Positions 49,463 through 58,269 of a stretch of 64,000 nt of DNA are shown piece by piece. The stretch is taken from contig NZ_CP011494.1 of assembly GCF_001043175.1 (NCBI RefSeq), positions 1,178,001-1,242,000 of the forward strand. Direction: 5' to 3'. The translations under genes and the position numbers were made by a program. The stretch comes from Marinobacter psychrophilus (lineage in GTDB: Bacteria > Pseudomonadota > Gammaproteobacteria > Pseudomonadales > Oleiphilaceae). How positions within the stretch are numbered: position 1 is the first letter of the stretch; every line of letters starts with the position of its first letter. The notes below the pieces were generated by a model. That model was not told where the DNA came from. It did not search any database and saw only the letters and a list, made by a program, of their open reading frames with translations.

Positions 49463-49975
49463 ATGGAGCCTATTGTGGTTATCGGCGATTCTGCTGTCAG
49501 TCATCTGCTTATTGATATTGCCCTTCAGCGTCTGCAACTGTTTGACGACACCTTCATTTGCGTGGGCGATTATTCGGTGTCTACAGCGCGTAACGGTGCT
49601 GGCGAACGTGATGGCAGTGGTTGCACGCCCCGGGGCCAACATTATATTCGCGTCATGATTGGCGCTGGGCAACCACTGAACAGCGTATTTCGTGGCCGCC
49701 GCCCAACCGGCGAAATCTACAACCCCGAACTGGCCATTGATCACCCCGAGCGTGACTGGATATTGTCGCGCATTGTGTGGCTGTGTGGCCGGCAGTGGGG
49801 CGTGAATCGCGGCCCCGGGGTCGATACTTTTCGCCGCTTCATATACATTCACGGCACTCCTGACACCGAACCGATGGGCACTCCGTTGTCACACGGTTGC
49901 GTGCGTATGCGTAACGCAGACCTGGTGGCGCTGTTTGCCCGATTACGGCCAGGGATGCCGGTGCTTATTTTTTAG
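49463..49975 (+). CDS. L,D-transpeptidase (YkuD) domain protein without signal peptide
   Basis: A 170-residue protein that is essentially one YkuD catalytic domain. The active-site motif is HGTPDTEPMGTPLSHGCVRM, with His130, His144 and the nucleophile Cys146. The family crosslinks peptidoglycan peptides or attaches lipoproteins. No signal peptide or membrane helix is visible at the N terminus (MEPIVVIGDSAVSHLLI), so it may act in the cytoplasm, for example on recycled muropeptides, or be exported in an atypical way. It lies 26 bases after psrA and before mscS. Confidence 0.85.
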   Translation: MEPIVVIGDSAVSHLLIDIALQRLQLFDDTFICVGDYSVSTARNGAGERDGSGCTPRGQHYIRVMIGAGQPLNSVFRGRRPTGEIYNPELAIDHPERDWILSRIVWLCGRQWGVNRGPGVDTFRRFIYIHGTPDTEPMGTPLSHGCVRMRNADLVALFARLRPGMPVLIF

Positions 49976-50054
49976 TACGTCGATTTTAACCTGTTAGTAC
50001 AGAGCACCGGCAGAGCTGCCAGGCGCACTCTTCGTTTTGCATAAGAGGGATTCC

Positions 50055-51299
50055 ATGATTGAGGAAGGCATAGTGGCCTTTAGTGGCTGGATGACGAACT
50101 TCGAGCTGCTATCTTCGGGCTGGCGCGCGGGTCTAATTGTGTTTGGTCTGGTATTTGGTACCGCAACGGTGGCCTTCATGGTCAGCCGCGTGATTGCCGC
50201 CATGGAACGCAAGTTTATTGAAACCCGCAATATCTGGGATGACGCCATACTGCACGCCATACGTTTGCCTCTGGTGTTTTTTATCTGGTTGCAGGGCGTT
50301 TATTGGGCGGCGGAAGTGGCCTACTACTATTCCGAGGCGGATGTGTTTACCGCCAACGATGCCTTGCTTGAAATTGGCTTCATTTGGGTGGTGAGCTGGG
50401 CTGTTTTGGGCCTGATCAAGCAGATTGAGCAGGTGTTAGTGTCGCCGGTTAAAATGAAAAAACCGATGGATTACACCACGGTTAACGCAATCAGCAAATT
50501 GTCGCGAATGGTTGTCATCATTACCGTCATACTGATTGCGTTGCAAACCCTGGGTTACAGCATTTCCGGGGTACTGGCGTTCGGCGGTGTGGGCGGTATC
50601 GCCATTGGTTTTGCCGCCAAAGACCTGTTGGCCAACTTTTTCGGCGGTTTTATTATCCACCTCGACCGCCCGTTCAAGGTAGGCGATTGGATACGCTCGC
50701 CAGATCGCAATATTGAGGGCACGGTAGAGCAGATCGGCTGGCGTATGTGCACTATCCGTACGTTTGACAAACGCCCGCTTTATGTACCCAACGCTACGTT
50801 TACCACCATTGCAGTAGAAAACCCGTCACGTATGTCTCACCGTAGAATTAGTGAAACGATTGGCGTGCGTTATGAAGATATTGACCGCGTCTCAGGCATT
50901 GTGAGCGACATACGCTCAATGCTGCAAAATCACGACGAGATCGAAGCCCGGCAAACTCTGATTGTGAATTTTCTGGCGTTCAATCACTCCACGCTGGACA
51001 TCATGGTGTATACCTTCACAAAAACCAGCGAGTGGGTGAAGTATCACGAAGTGAAGCAGGACGTGTTGCTGAAAATCAGCGACATCATTATTGGCCATGG
51101 CGCCGAGTTGGCGTTCCCCACCCAAACGCTGCACGTGGCTGATAGCGTTAAGCTGAAGCATTTGGAACACGATTTTGGTCGAGATCAGGGTCGCGGTGAT
51201 ACCGCTAACGAAGCCGGTGAGCGCTCTCTGCGCGACAACCACGAAGAAGCCGTCAGCCAACAGAAGTCGGTAGAGAAGCATTATGCAAAACCTCGTTGA
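50055..51299 (+). CDS. MscS-family mechanosensitive ion channel
   Basis: A 414-residue inner-membrane protein with about four to five helices in the first 200 residues. The MscS pore helix and beta domain are in the segment ISGVLAFGGVGGIAIGFAAKDLLANFFGGF and then LDRPFKVGDWI. A cytoplasmic vestibule (about 230-370) and a charged tail (about 385-414) follow. It opens under membrane tension to release osmolytes. ATG at 50055 is used because GAGGG lies six bases upstream; the TTG at 50037 is not supported. Its end overlaps the next gene by 17 bp. Confidence 0.92.
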   Translation: MIEEGIVAFSGWMTNFELLSSGWRAGLIVFGLVFGTATVAFMVSRVIAAMERKFIETRNIWDDAILHAIRLPLVFFIWLQGVYWAAEVAYYYSEADVFTANDALLEIGFIWVVSWAVLGLIKQIEQVLVSPVKMKKPMDYTTVNAISKLSRMVVIITVILIALQTLGYSISGVLAFGGVGGIAIGFAAKDLLANFFGGFIIHLDRPFKVGDWIRSPDRNIEGTVEQIGWRMCTIRTFDKRPLYVPNATFTTIAVENPSRMSHRRISETIGVRYEDIDRVSGIVSDIRSMLQNHDEIEARQTLIVNFLAFNHSTLDIMVYTFTKTSEWVKYHEVKQDVLLKISDIIIGHGAELAFPTQTLHVADSVKLKHLEHDFGRDQGRGDTANEAGERSLRDNHEEAVSQQKSVEKHYAKPR

Positions 51300-52059
51300 G
51301 CAACCCGTTGGCATCATCGGTGGCACCGGCCTGATGGCTCTTGAAGGTTTACAAATAACCGGCGAGCGGAGCACGGCCAATGCCTGGGGTATACCTTCGT
51401 CCGTGCTTACCAGTGGGTTGTTGGGCCAGCAGAATGTGCTGTTTCTGGCCCGCCACGGTAACCCACACCGTATACCGCCTCACCAGATTAACTACCGCGC
51501 CAATGTTCAGGCGCTTTTTGACGCCGGCGTGCGCACGTTGGTGGGCGTTAACGCTGTTGGCGGCATACACCCGGATATGGGGCCGGCCCACATTGTCATA
51601 CCGGACCAGCTGATTGATTACACATGGGGCCGCAGTGGTACGTTTTTTGAGGGCGAACTGGATAACGTCACCCACATTGACTTCACCTGGCCTTACAACG
51701 AGTCGGCGCGGGCGATTTTGATTGAGCAAGCGGAACGTCTGGGACTGAGCTTTTCCAGCCACGGGGTTTATGGTGCCACCCAGGGGCCACGCTTGGAAAC
51801 CGCTGCGGAAGTTCGCCGTATGGAGCGTGATGGCTGTGATCTGGCGGGTATGACCGGCATGCCGGAAGCGGCCTTGGCCGCAGAGTTGGGAATGCGTTAT
51901 GTCAGCTTGTGCCTTGTAGTCAACTATGCTGCAGGTAAAACCGACACGGCGATCACCATGGCGGACATTCAGCGTGCGATTGATGACGGTATGGTTGCCG
52001 TGAAAACGCTGCTAAAGGACTCTGTTGCCGGGCTTGGAGCCCTGCAGACGAAAGCCTGA
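51283..52059 (+). CDS. S-methyl-5'-thioinosine phosphorylase / MTA phosphorylase family
   Basis: A 258-residue purine nucleoside phosphorylase. GIIGGTGL at the N terminus, FLARHGNPHRIPPHQINYRANVQAL for phosphate and purine, and GVYGATQGPRLETAAEVRRMERDGCDLAGMTGMPEAALA in pieces define the family. In Pseudomonas the close homologue acts on methylthioinosine, made after deamination of methylthioadenosine, which suggests the same role here in polyamine by-product salvage. The phosphate-site Thr and catalytic acid region look intact. It overlaps the MscS gene and converges with csiV. Confidence 0.88.
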   Translation: MQNLVEQPVGIIGGTGLMALEGLQITGERSTANAWGIPSSVLTSGLLGQQNVLFLARHGNPHRIPPHQINYRANVQALFDAGVRTLVGVNAVGGIHPDMGPAHIVIPDQLIDYTWGRSGTFFEGELDNVTHIDFTWPYNESARAILIEQAERLGLSFSSHGVYGATQGPRLETAAEVRRMERDGCDLAGMTGMPEAALAAELGMRYVSLCLVVNYAAGKTDTAITMADIQRAIDDGMVAVKTLLKDSVAGLGALQTKA

Positions 52060-52081
52060 GCCGTGTTTCGGCGCTGGCAGC

Positions 52082-52735
52082 TCAATCCTCGATTTTTGCG
52101 AAATAAATCAACACGCCGATGGTGGGCGAATCCAGAAAATGGATCTTGCTGCTGCGCATGCGGCGGGTTTCACGGATCCAGGTCAGTAGCTGCGGTTCAG
52201 CCTGAGCGCTGGGCTGCGCCGCTGAGGCAGCATCTTGCCAATGATTCAGGTGAGTTTCGACGTGCAAAAAACGCTTGCGATCGATTTTTATATAACCTTC
52301 CACGTCACGCTGTCTTGCCTGGGGCAACCAGTCGCCAACGGCCACCGCCAGGCGTTCGCCAACGTAGTTCTGCGGAAAATCTTCGAGCCATCCGGCTTTG
52401 GCCAGAATGCGGAAACGGCCGCTGTTGGTCAGCCGTGCGGCGGCACTGTCTAGATACAGGCCGCTGACCTGATCCAATGAGCTGCGCGGTCCACCGTCCT
52501 CAGGTGTAAACCAAAGCGCCTTGTTAATAATCGGCGTGGGGGTGACCGTTTGCCCGCTCATATTCTCGACCAGATTTTCAGGCGCGATAATGCGCTCCAG
52601 AATCACGAATTCCGCGCGATACCGGTCGCTGGCTTGAGCCAGAGGCGTACCCACTACCAGTGTCAAAAGAACCAGCACGGCCATCGTAAAAGGTGAGTTC
52701 GGGTGTTTACGCAAGTCAGTTTCTCCAACAGTCAT
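52082..52735 (-). CDS. csiV: CsiV-family exported protein
   Basis: A 217-residue protein with a signal peptide (about 16-35, ending AQA before SDRYRAEFVILERI), which opens the CsiV (peptidoglycan-binding protein) family domain. In Vibrio, CsiV activates the division/cell-wall regulator system for D-amino-acid stress. No catalytic residues are expected. It is coupled to mfd by a 4-bp overlap, an arrangement often seen in this group. Function is by family resemblance. Confidence 0.82.
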   Translation of the reverse strand: MTVGETDLRKHPNSPFTMAVLVLLTLVVGTPLAQASDRYRAEFVILERIIAPENLVENMSGQTVTPTPIINKALWFTPEDGGPRSSLDQVSGLYLDSAAARLTNSGRFRILAKAGWLEDFPQNYVGERLAVAVGDWLPQARQRDVEGYIKIDRKRFLHVETHLNHWQDAASAAQPSAQAEPQLLTWIRETRRMRSSKIHFLDSPTIGVLIYFAKIED

Positions 52736-55700
52736 CGGGGCCGGCCTGAGGATTTGGCCGGTGCCAGTTCATCGAACATAGCGGCAATGCCATCAAGCTT
52801 ACCACCGGTTGAGGTGTCGTTCAGCCGGAAACGGAAACTGTTGGCGCCTTCCAAGCGATACTCACCGGGGTCAGATTGCACTTTCTTAATCAGTGCCAGC
52901 GGGTCTACGCTGGTGCTGTTGCCAAATTCCAGTCGCGCCCATTCCTTGCCAGCGTCTACCTTGATGACGCCCAGAGCCTCGGCGCGCATCCGCAGCGCTG
53001 CCTGGCGCATCAGATTTTTGGCCGGTTGCGGCAGCAATCCAAAACGGTCGATCATTTCTACCTGAAGTTCTTTTAATTGTTCATCATTGGCAACGCTGGA
53101 AATGCGTTTGTACAGCATTAGCCGGTTATGAACGTCTGGCAGGTAATCGTCCGGAATCAGCGCCGGGATGCGCAAATTCATTTCGGTGCCGTGACTCAGT
53201 GGCAGCTCTGCGTTGGGCGTACGGCCTTCGCGGATGGCCTTTACCGCTTCGTCCAGCAGTTGCATGTACAGGGTAAAGCCAATGCTTTCAATTTGCCCGC
53301 TCTGCTCCTCGCCCAGCAGTTCGCCAGCGCCGCGGATTTCGAGGTCTTGGGTGGCCAGCATAAAGCCGGCGCCCAAATCCTGAGCTTCAGAAATAGCCTC
53401 CAGGCGCTTTTTTGCATCTGAGCTGATGGCTTTCGGTGGCGGTGTGAGCAGGTAAGCATAGGCTTGGTGGTGGGATCGGCCCACCCGGCCTCGCAACTGG
53501 TGCAGCTGGGCCAGACCGAATTTATCCGCGCGCTCGATAATAATGGTGTTGGCGGTGGGCACGTCTATGCCGGTTTCAATGATGGTGGTACACACCAGTA
53601 CGTTAAAGCGCTTGTGATAAAAGTCTTTCATGATCTGTTCCAGATCGCGTTCGCGCATCTGGCCGTGGGCAACGCCAACGCGGGCTTCGGGAATCAGTTG
53701 GCGCAGGTCTGCCGCAGTTTTTTCGATGCTGGTCACGTTATTGTGCAGAAAGTACACCTGACCGCCACGCAGGATTTCCCGCAAAATCGCTTCTTTCACC
53801 ATGGGTTCGTCGCGCTGGCGGACAAAGGTTTTTACCGACAAACGCCGCGCCGGTGGTGTCGCAATGATGGACAGGTCACGCAGGTGGCCCATGGCCATAT
53901 TCAAGGTGCGGGGAATGGGCGTGGCGGTCAGGTTGAGCATGTCGACTTCGGCCCGCAGCGCCTTTAACTTTTCTTTCTGTTGCACCCCGAAGCGGTGCTC
54001 TTCATCAATAATCACCAAGCCCAGATTTTTGAACCGAATGTCGCCTTGCAGCAGTTTGTGGGTGCCAATAACAATATCGGCTTTGCCATTTTCCATGGCC
54101 TCCAACGCTTTATTGGTTTGGCTGCCGCTGCGGAAGCGGCTGAGCAACTCTACATTAACGGCGGTATCCGAAAAGCGGTCGCGGAAAGATTCGTAATGTT
54201 GCTGCGCCAGCAGAGTCGTAGGCACCAATACCGCCACCTGTTTGCCAGACCAGGTCGCTACAAACGCGGCGCGCATGGCCACTTCGGTTTTGCCAAAGCC
54301 TACGTCGCCGCAAATCAAACGATCCATCGGGCGCTCGCTGGTCATGTCTTCCAGCACCGCCATAATCGCCACTTCTTGATCCGGTGTTTCCTCGAACGGG
54401 AAGCCAGCCGCAAAGGTGCGGTAGGCTTCCTGCGGGTTCTCGAAGCTGAAGCCTTTGCGGGCTTCGCGGCGGGCGTACACGTCTAAAAGCTCAGCAGCAG
54501 TGTCGCGTATTTTCTCCAGAGCTTTTTTCTTGGCGTTGTTCCAGCGATCGGTGCCCAGCTTGTGCAGCGGCGCGTGTTCGGTGTCGCTGCCGGCGTAACG
54601 TGAAATCAGATGCAGGCTGGACACAGGAACATACAGCTTGGAGCTGCCAGCGTATCCCAGCATCAGAAATTCGCTGGCTTCTCCTTCCACGGTGATGGTT
54701 TCCAAACCCTGATAGCGGCCCACACCGTGGTCAATGTGCACCACCGGCGAGCCGATACGCAGTTCCGAAAGGTCGCGGTAGCCGTCGTCATTTAGTTCAG
54801 TGGGCTTTTCCCGACGCCTGCGTTGCAGCACTCGATCACCGAAGAGAGCCGTTTCGGTGATCAGCGCCAGTTGCCGGTCTGGCAGCACCAAGCCCTGCTC
54901 CATAGGCGCGATGGTAATGCCCAGACTGCATTTTGGGCTATCCAGAAAACTCTGCCAGCTGTCTAGCGCCTGAAGTTGCAGGGATTGTTGGGCGAGGTTG
55001 TCGATCAGCGCTTCGCGCCGGCCAGACGATTCGGCACAAATCAGAATGCGACCGTCGAATTCGCTGATGAACCGTTTTAAGCGCCCGGCAGGGTCCGCTG
55101 CGCGTCCGTCCATGGCGATGTCTGGTAGTTCGCGGGCGGCACAGTTCACGCTGCCGCTGCCGTCGTCGGTGGCTGTGCGGGTGGTTACCCGAGGAAACTG
55201 CTTGAGCAGCCCAAACAGCTCGTCCTGCTGTAAAAACAGCTGGGTTGGCGGCATGATTGGCCGCACGCGGTCGTGGCGGCGTTCTTCATGACGGTTACGG
55301 GTTTCGCTGTCGAACTGCTGCACTGATTCGTTCAGGCCGTCTGCAGTGAACACCCGAGTACTGGCCGGCAGATAATCAAAAAGCGTGGCAGTGGCATCAA
55401 AAAATAGCGGCAAATAATATTCAATGCCTGGCGATGTGATGCCCTGACTGACGTCCTGATACACAGGCGCGCTTTTGTCTGCGTTGGGGAATTGCTCGAA
55501 CCAGCGCCCGCGAAACGCCGAACGGGCTTGTTTATCCCAAGGGAACTCAAACGCCGGCAGCAGTTCCACCTGCTGAATGCGATCGACTGAGCGCTGGGTG
55601 TCCGGGTCAAAGGTGCGCAGGGTTTCAATTTCGTTGTCGAACAAATCAATGCGGTAGGGCTGGCTGGCGCCCATGGGGAAAATGTCCAGAATGGCGCCGC

Positions 55701-56241
55701 GCACAGCGTATTCGCCGTGCTCATAAACATTGTCGGCATAGCGGTAGCCGGCCGCTTCGAGCTGCAAACGCCAGCTGTTGATGTCAAGCGATTGGCCAAC
55801 TTTTAACAGCAGGGTGTTGCCTTGCAAGTAATTTACCGGCGGTAAGCGGTGCATCAGGGTGCGCGCAGGTACAACAAGCACGCCGTGTGCGGTAGAGGGC
55901 AGGCGATGCAAGGTGCGAATGCGGCGGGAAATAATATCCTGATGGGGCGAAAACTGGTCGTAAGGCAGGGTTTCCCAGTCTGGCAGCGACAGCAACTCCA
56001 GACCATCAGCGCTTACGGCCGGGCCGTCTTCTTCTGCTGGCAGGCCCAGAAAAAACCGCATTGCCTGTTCCAGGCGGATGGCATCGGCGGTGCTGCGGGT
56101 GATCACCAGGGTTAACCCCTGATGGTTGCGCGCGCTTTCACAAACTGCCAGAGCGTCACTGCTGCCATGAAGCTGACCCCAGACACGATGATCGGCAGGC
56201 TTTTTTGGGAACTCCGGGGCAAGCAGGGTAGTGCTGGTCAT
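52732..56241 (-). CDS. mfd: transcription-repair coupling factor
   Basis: A 1169-residue DNA translocase that removes RNA polymerase stalled at lesions and recruits UvrA. The N-terminal UvrB-like domains (about 1-350), the RNA-polymerase interaction domain (about 490-570; VHIDHGVGRYQGLETI) and the RecG-like motor are all present: Walker A ICGDVGFGKTEVAMRA (about residue 643-658), DEEH box IIDEEHRFG and motif VI QLRGRVGRS. The C-terminal TRCF domain (about 1020-1150) is complete. It is divergent from gap. Confidence 0.98.
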   Translation of the reverse strand: MTSTTLLAPEFPKKPADHRVWGQLHGSSDALAVCESARNHQGLTLVITRSTADAIRLEQAMRFFLGLPAEEDGPAVSADGLELLSLPDWETLPYDQFSPHQDIISRRIRTLHRLPSTAHGVLVVPARTLMHRLPPVNYLQGNTLLLKVGQSLDINSWRLQLEAAGYRYADNVYEHGEYAVRGAILDIFPMGASQPYRIDLFDNEIETLRTFDPDTQRSVDRIQQVELLPAFEFPWDKQARSAFRGRWFEQFPNADKSAPVYQDVSQGITSPGIEYYLPLFFDATATLFDYLPASTRVFTADGLNESVQQFDSETRNRHEERRHDRVRPIMPPTQLFLQQDELFGLLKQFPRVTTRTATDDGSGSVNCAARELPDIAMDGRAADPAGRLKRFISEFDGRILICAESSGRREALIDNLAQQSLQLQALDSWQSFLDSPKCSLGITIAPMEQGLVLPDRQLALITETALFGDRVLQRRRREKPTELNDDGYRDLSELRIGSPVVHIDHGVGRYQGLETITVEGEASEFLMLGYAGSSKLYVPVSSLHLISRYAGSDTEHAPLHKLGTDRWNNAKKKALEKIRDTAAELLDVYARREARKGFSFENPQEAYRTFAAGFPFEETPDQEVAIMAVLEDMTSERPMDRLICGDVGFGKTEVAMRAAFVATWSGKQVAVLVPTTLLAQQHYESFRDRFSDTAVNVELLSRFRSGSQTNKALEAMENGKADIVIGTHKLLQGDIRFKNLGLVIIDEEHRFGVQQKEKLKALRAEVDMLNLTATPIPRTLNMAMGHLRDLSIIATPPARRLSVKTFVRQRDEPMVKEAILREILRGGQVYFLHNNVTSIEKTAADLRQLIPEARVGVAHGQMRERDLEQIMKDFYHKRFNVLVCTTIIETGIDVPTANTIIIERADKFGLAQLHQLRGRVGRSHHQAYAYLLTPPPKAISSDAKKRLEAISEAQDLGAGFMLATQDLEIRGAGELLGEEQSGQIESIGFTLYMQLLDEAVKAIREGRTPNAELPLSHGTEMNLRIPALIPDDYLPDVHNRLMLYKRISSVANDEQLKELQVEMIDRFGLLPQPAKNLMRQAALRMRAEALGVIKVDAGKEWARLEFGNSTSVDPLALIKKVQSDPGEYRLEGANSFRFRLNDTSTGGKLDGIAAMFDELAPAKSSGRPR

Positions 56242-56346
56242 GTTGGAAAATGTGCCTTTTTCGAATTCGAGAGCCGTTAAATAAGCTGGCCATTCTACCG
56301 CTGCAGAGCAGGAGGGGTCGAGTGGATGTAAAAACGGGCGCTGGAT

Positions 56347-56375
56347 TTGCCGTAGGCGGTGTTAAATTGGATAAT
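56347..56375 (+). promoter_or_regulatory. gap promoter
   Basis: TTGCCG (56347-56352) and GATAAT (56370-56375) are separated by 17 bases, a good sigma-70 promoter about 60 bases before the GTG of gap. No operator for a known sugar regulator was recognised. Confidence 0.6.
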
Positions 56376-56442
56376 ACGCCACCGGATTTTTTTCATGTTT
56401 ACTTTGCATTCCCAAAACGTTTCTATCCAGAGGTCTTAAACC

Positions 56443-57912
56443 GTGAGCCACGAACAGATCCACCAGCACCTGTCGAACTGGACAGAGCGCGAATCTACCG
56501 CCGAAGCCATGATCCCGCTAATTGGACGCCTGTACCGCCGTAACAACGTTGTCACGTCGGTTTACGGCCGCTCGGTGATCAATCAGTCCGTGATTGATAT
56601 CATTCGCGCTCACCGCTATGTGCGTCAGGTAGAAGACAGCGAGCTGTCGGTACATGACACCCTGCCAATTCTTCAGGCGATGGACGCCATGGAGCTGGGG
56701 CGCGGCCACGTAGACATCGGCAAGCTGGCGGTCAAATTCAGTGCCGTTGGTGGTGATCTGAACGAGTTTCTTACGCAGGAAATCGGAACCATCGCGGGTT
56801 TGTACGCTTCCCAGTCGGAAGAAGACGCCCAAAACGACACCAAAGACATCGTGCTTTACGGTTTCGGCCGTATCGGCCGCTTGTTGGCCCGTATTCTGAT
56901 TGAAAAAGCCGGTGGCGGTAACAACCTGCGTTTGCGTGCCATCGTTGTGCGCCATGGCGGTGCCGACAATGATCTCGAAAAGCGTGCCAGCCTGCTTCGC
57001 CGCGACTCCGTTCACGGCCCCTTTAATGGCACTATTCGTGTTGACGCGGAAAACTCCGCGCTGATCGCGAACGGCAACTTTATCAGAGTGATTTACTCCG
57101 CCGGGCCAGACCAGGTGGACTACACCCAGTACGGCATCAAGAATGCCATTGTGATCGACAACACCGGCATGTGGCGCGATGAAGAAGGCTTGGGTCTGCA
57201 CTTGAAATCCAAAGGCGTCAGCCGCGTGATGCTGACCGCGCCGGGCAAAGGTGATATTAAGAATATTGTTTACGGCATTAATAACGACTGGATTACTGAC
57301 GACGATAAAATTCTGTCGGCCGCCTCGTGCACCACCAATGCCATTACCCCGGTGCTGAAGGCTATCTATGACGAATACGGCATTGAAGATGGCCACGTAG
57401 AAACGGTGCACTCTTACACCAACGACCAAAACCTGATCGACAACTACCACAAAGGCAGTCGTCGTGGCCGCAGTGCGCCGCTGAACATGGTCATTACCGA
57501 GACCGGCGCTGCCAAAGCGGTGTCAAAGGCCCTGCCAGAACTGAAAGGCAAGCTCACGGGTAACGCCATTCGTGTGCCCACGCCTAACGTTTCCATGGCG
57601 ATTCTGAACCTGAATCTCAAAACAGACGTGGATGTAGAGAGCGTTAACGAATACTTGCGTGACATAGCGCTGCACTCAGAACTGCAAAAGCAGATTGACT
57701 ATGTAAACTCCACAGAAGTGGTGTCGACGGATTTTGTTGGCTCGCGCCACGCCGGTATTGTGGATGCCCAAGCAACGATTGCTGCCGGAAAACGCCTGAT
57801 TCTGTACGTTTGGTATGACAACGAATTCGGCTACAGCGCACAGGTTATAAGGGTTGTTAGCCAGATGGCTGGCATCAACTATCCTGTTTTCCCCAAGCGC
57901 GTCCGCGGCTGA
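56443..57912 (+). CDS. gap: glyceraldehyde-3-phosphate dehydrogenase, long form
   Basis: A 489-residue NAD(P)-dependent enzyme. The Rossmann motif LYGFGRIGRLLAR is at about residues 138-150 and the catalytic cysteine is Cys296 in AASCTTNAITPV; the partner His is in VHSYTNDQN. The first 130 residues are an extra helical domain not found in standard GAPDH (about 330 residues). Similar long proteins occur next to mfd in Pseudomonas. It may serve gluconeogenesis or amphibolic flux. The GTG start has AGAGG nine bases upstream. It ends at a strong terminator. Confidence 0.9.
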   Translation: MSHEQIHQHLSNWTERESTAEAMIPLIGRLYRRNNVVTSVYGRSVINQSVIDIIRAHRYVRQVEDSELSVHDTLPILQAMDAMELGRGHVDIGKLAVKFSAVGGDLNEFLTQEIGTIAGLYASQSEEDAQNDTKDIVLYGFGRIGRLLARILIEKAGGGNNLRLRAIVVRHGGADNDLEKRASLLRRDSVHGPFNGTIRVDAENSALIANGNFIRVIYSAGPDQVDYTQYGIKNAIVIDNTGMWRDEEGLGLHLKSKGVSRVMLTAPGKGDIKNIVYGINNDWITDDDKILSAASCTTNAITPVLKAIYDEYGIEDGHVETVHSYTNDQNLIDNYHKGSRRGRSAPLNMVITETGAAKAVSKALPELKGKLTGNAIRVPTPNVSMAILNLNLKTDVDVESVNEYLRDIALHSELQKQIDYVNSTEVVSTDFVGSRHAGIVDAQATIAAGKRLILYVWYDNEFGYSAQVIRVVSQMAGINYPVFPKRVRG

Positions 57913-57954
57913 GTTGGTCGCGCTGGCTCTGAGATAATTGCCTGGCGAGTGAAT

Positions 57955-57990
57955 AAAAGCCCCTTCAGTTCGTACTGATGGGGCTTTTTT
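57955..57990 (+). terminator. intrinsic terminator after gap
   Basis: AAAAGCCCC, TCAG / CTGA and GGGGCTTTTTT form a long stem with a short loop and a T-run, and with A-run on the other side it could also work on the minus strand. It is the clearest terminator in the window, 43 bases after the gap stop. Confidence 0.9.
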
Positions 57991-58269
57991 CTAGCGCGGT
58001 ATAAACACACCCTCTTTACTTGGAGCAAGAAACTGGTGGGCCTTTGCGGTAGAAATGCCGGCCCCGACTCTCTATAATAAGCGCGATTTTGGTTATGTCT
58101 GACGCCCGCTTCTTATCCTTCCTTTGCCACCGGTATGTGCTTGCGTAATGCCAACCGCCTTACGGCAAGCCACTTAACACCAAACCGGTGAGGTATGTGC
58201 GGGAAGTTCGAGGTAATGCGTCTGGCGTGGTAAATACATCGAATAGTTTATGATGATTGGATGAGGCTA
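57991..58269 (+). promoter_or_regulatory. nqr operon promoter and leader region
   Basis: This gene-free stretch has a perfect -10 TATAAT at 58073-58078 without a good -35. A hairpin, CTTGCGTAA with TTACGGCAAG, covers 58140-58169. GGTATGTGC occurs at 58132-58140 and again exactly 60 bases later at 58192-58200. If transcription starts near 58085, the nqr mRNA has a leader of about 185 bases. No small ORF or known riboswitch was recognised in it. Confidence 0.45.

Noticed and set aside
56518..57450. 310-codon minus-strand reading frame
   Set aside because: Fully antisense to gap, with no recognisable domain and no upstream signals.
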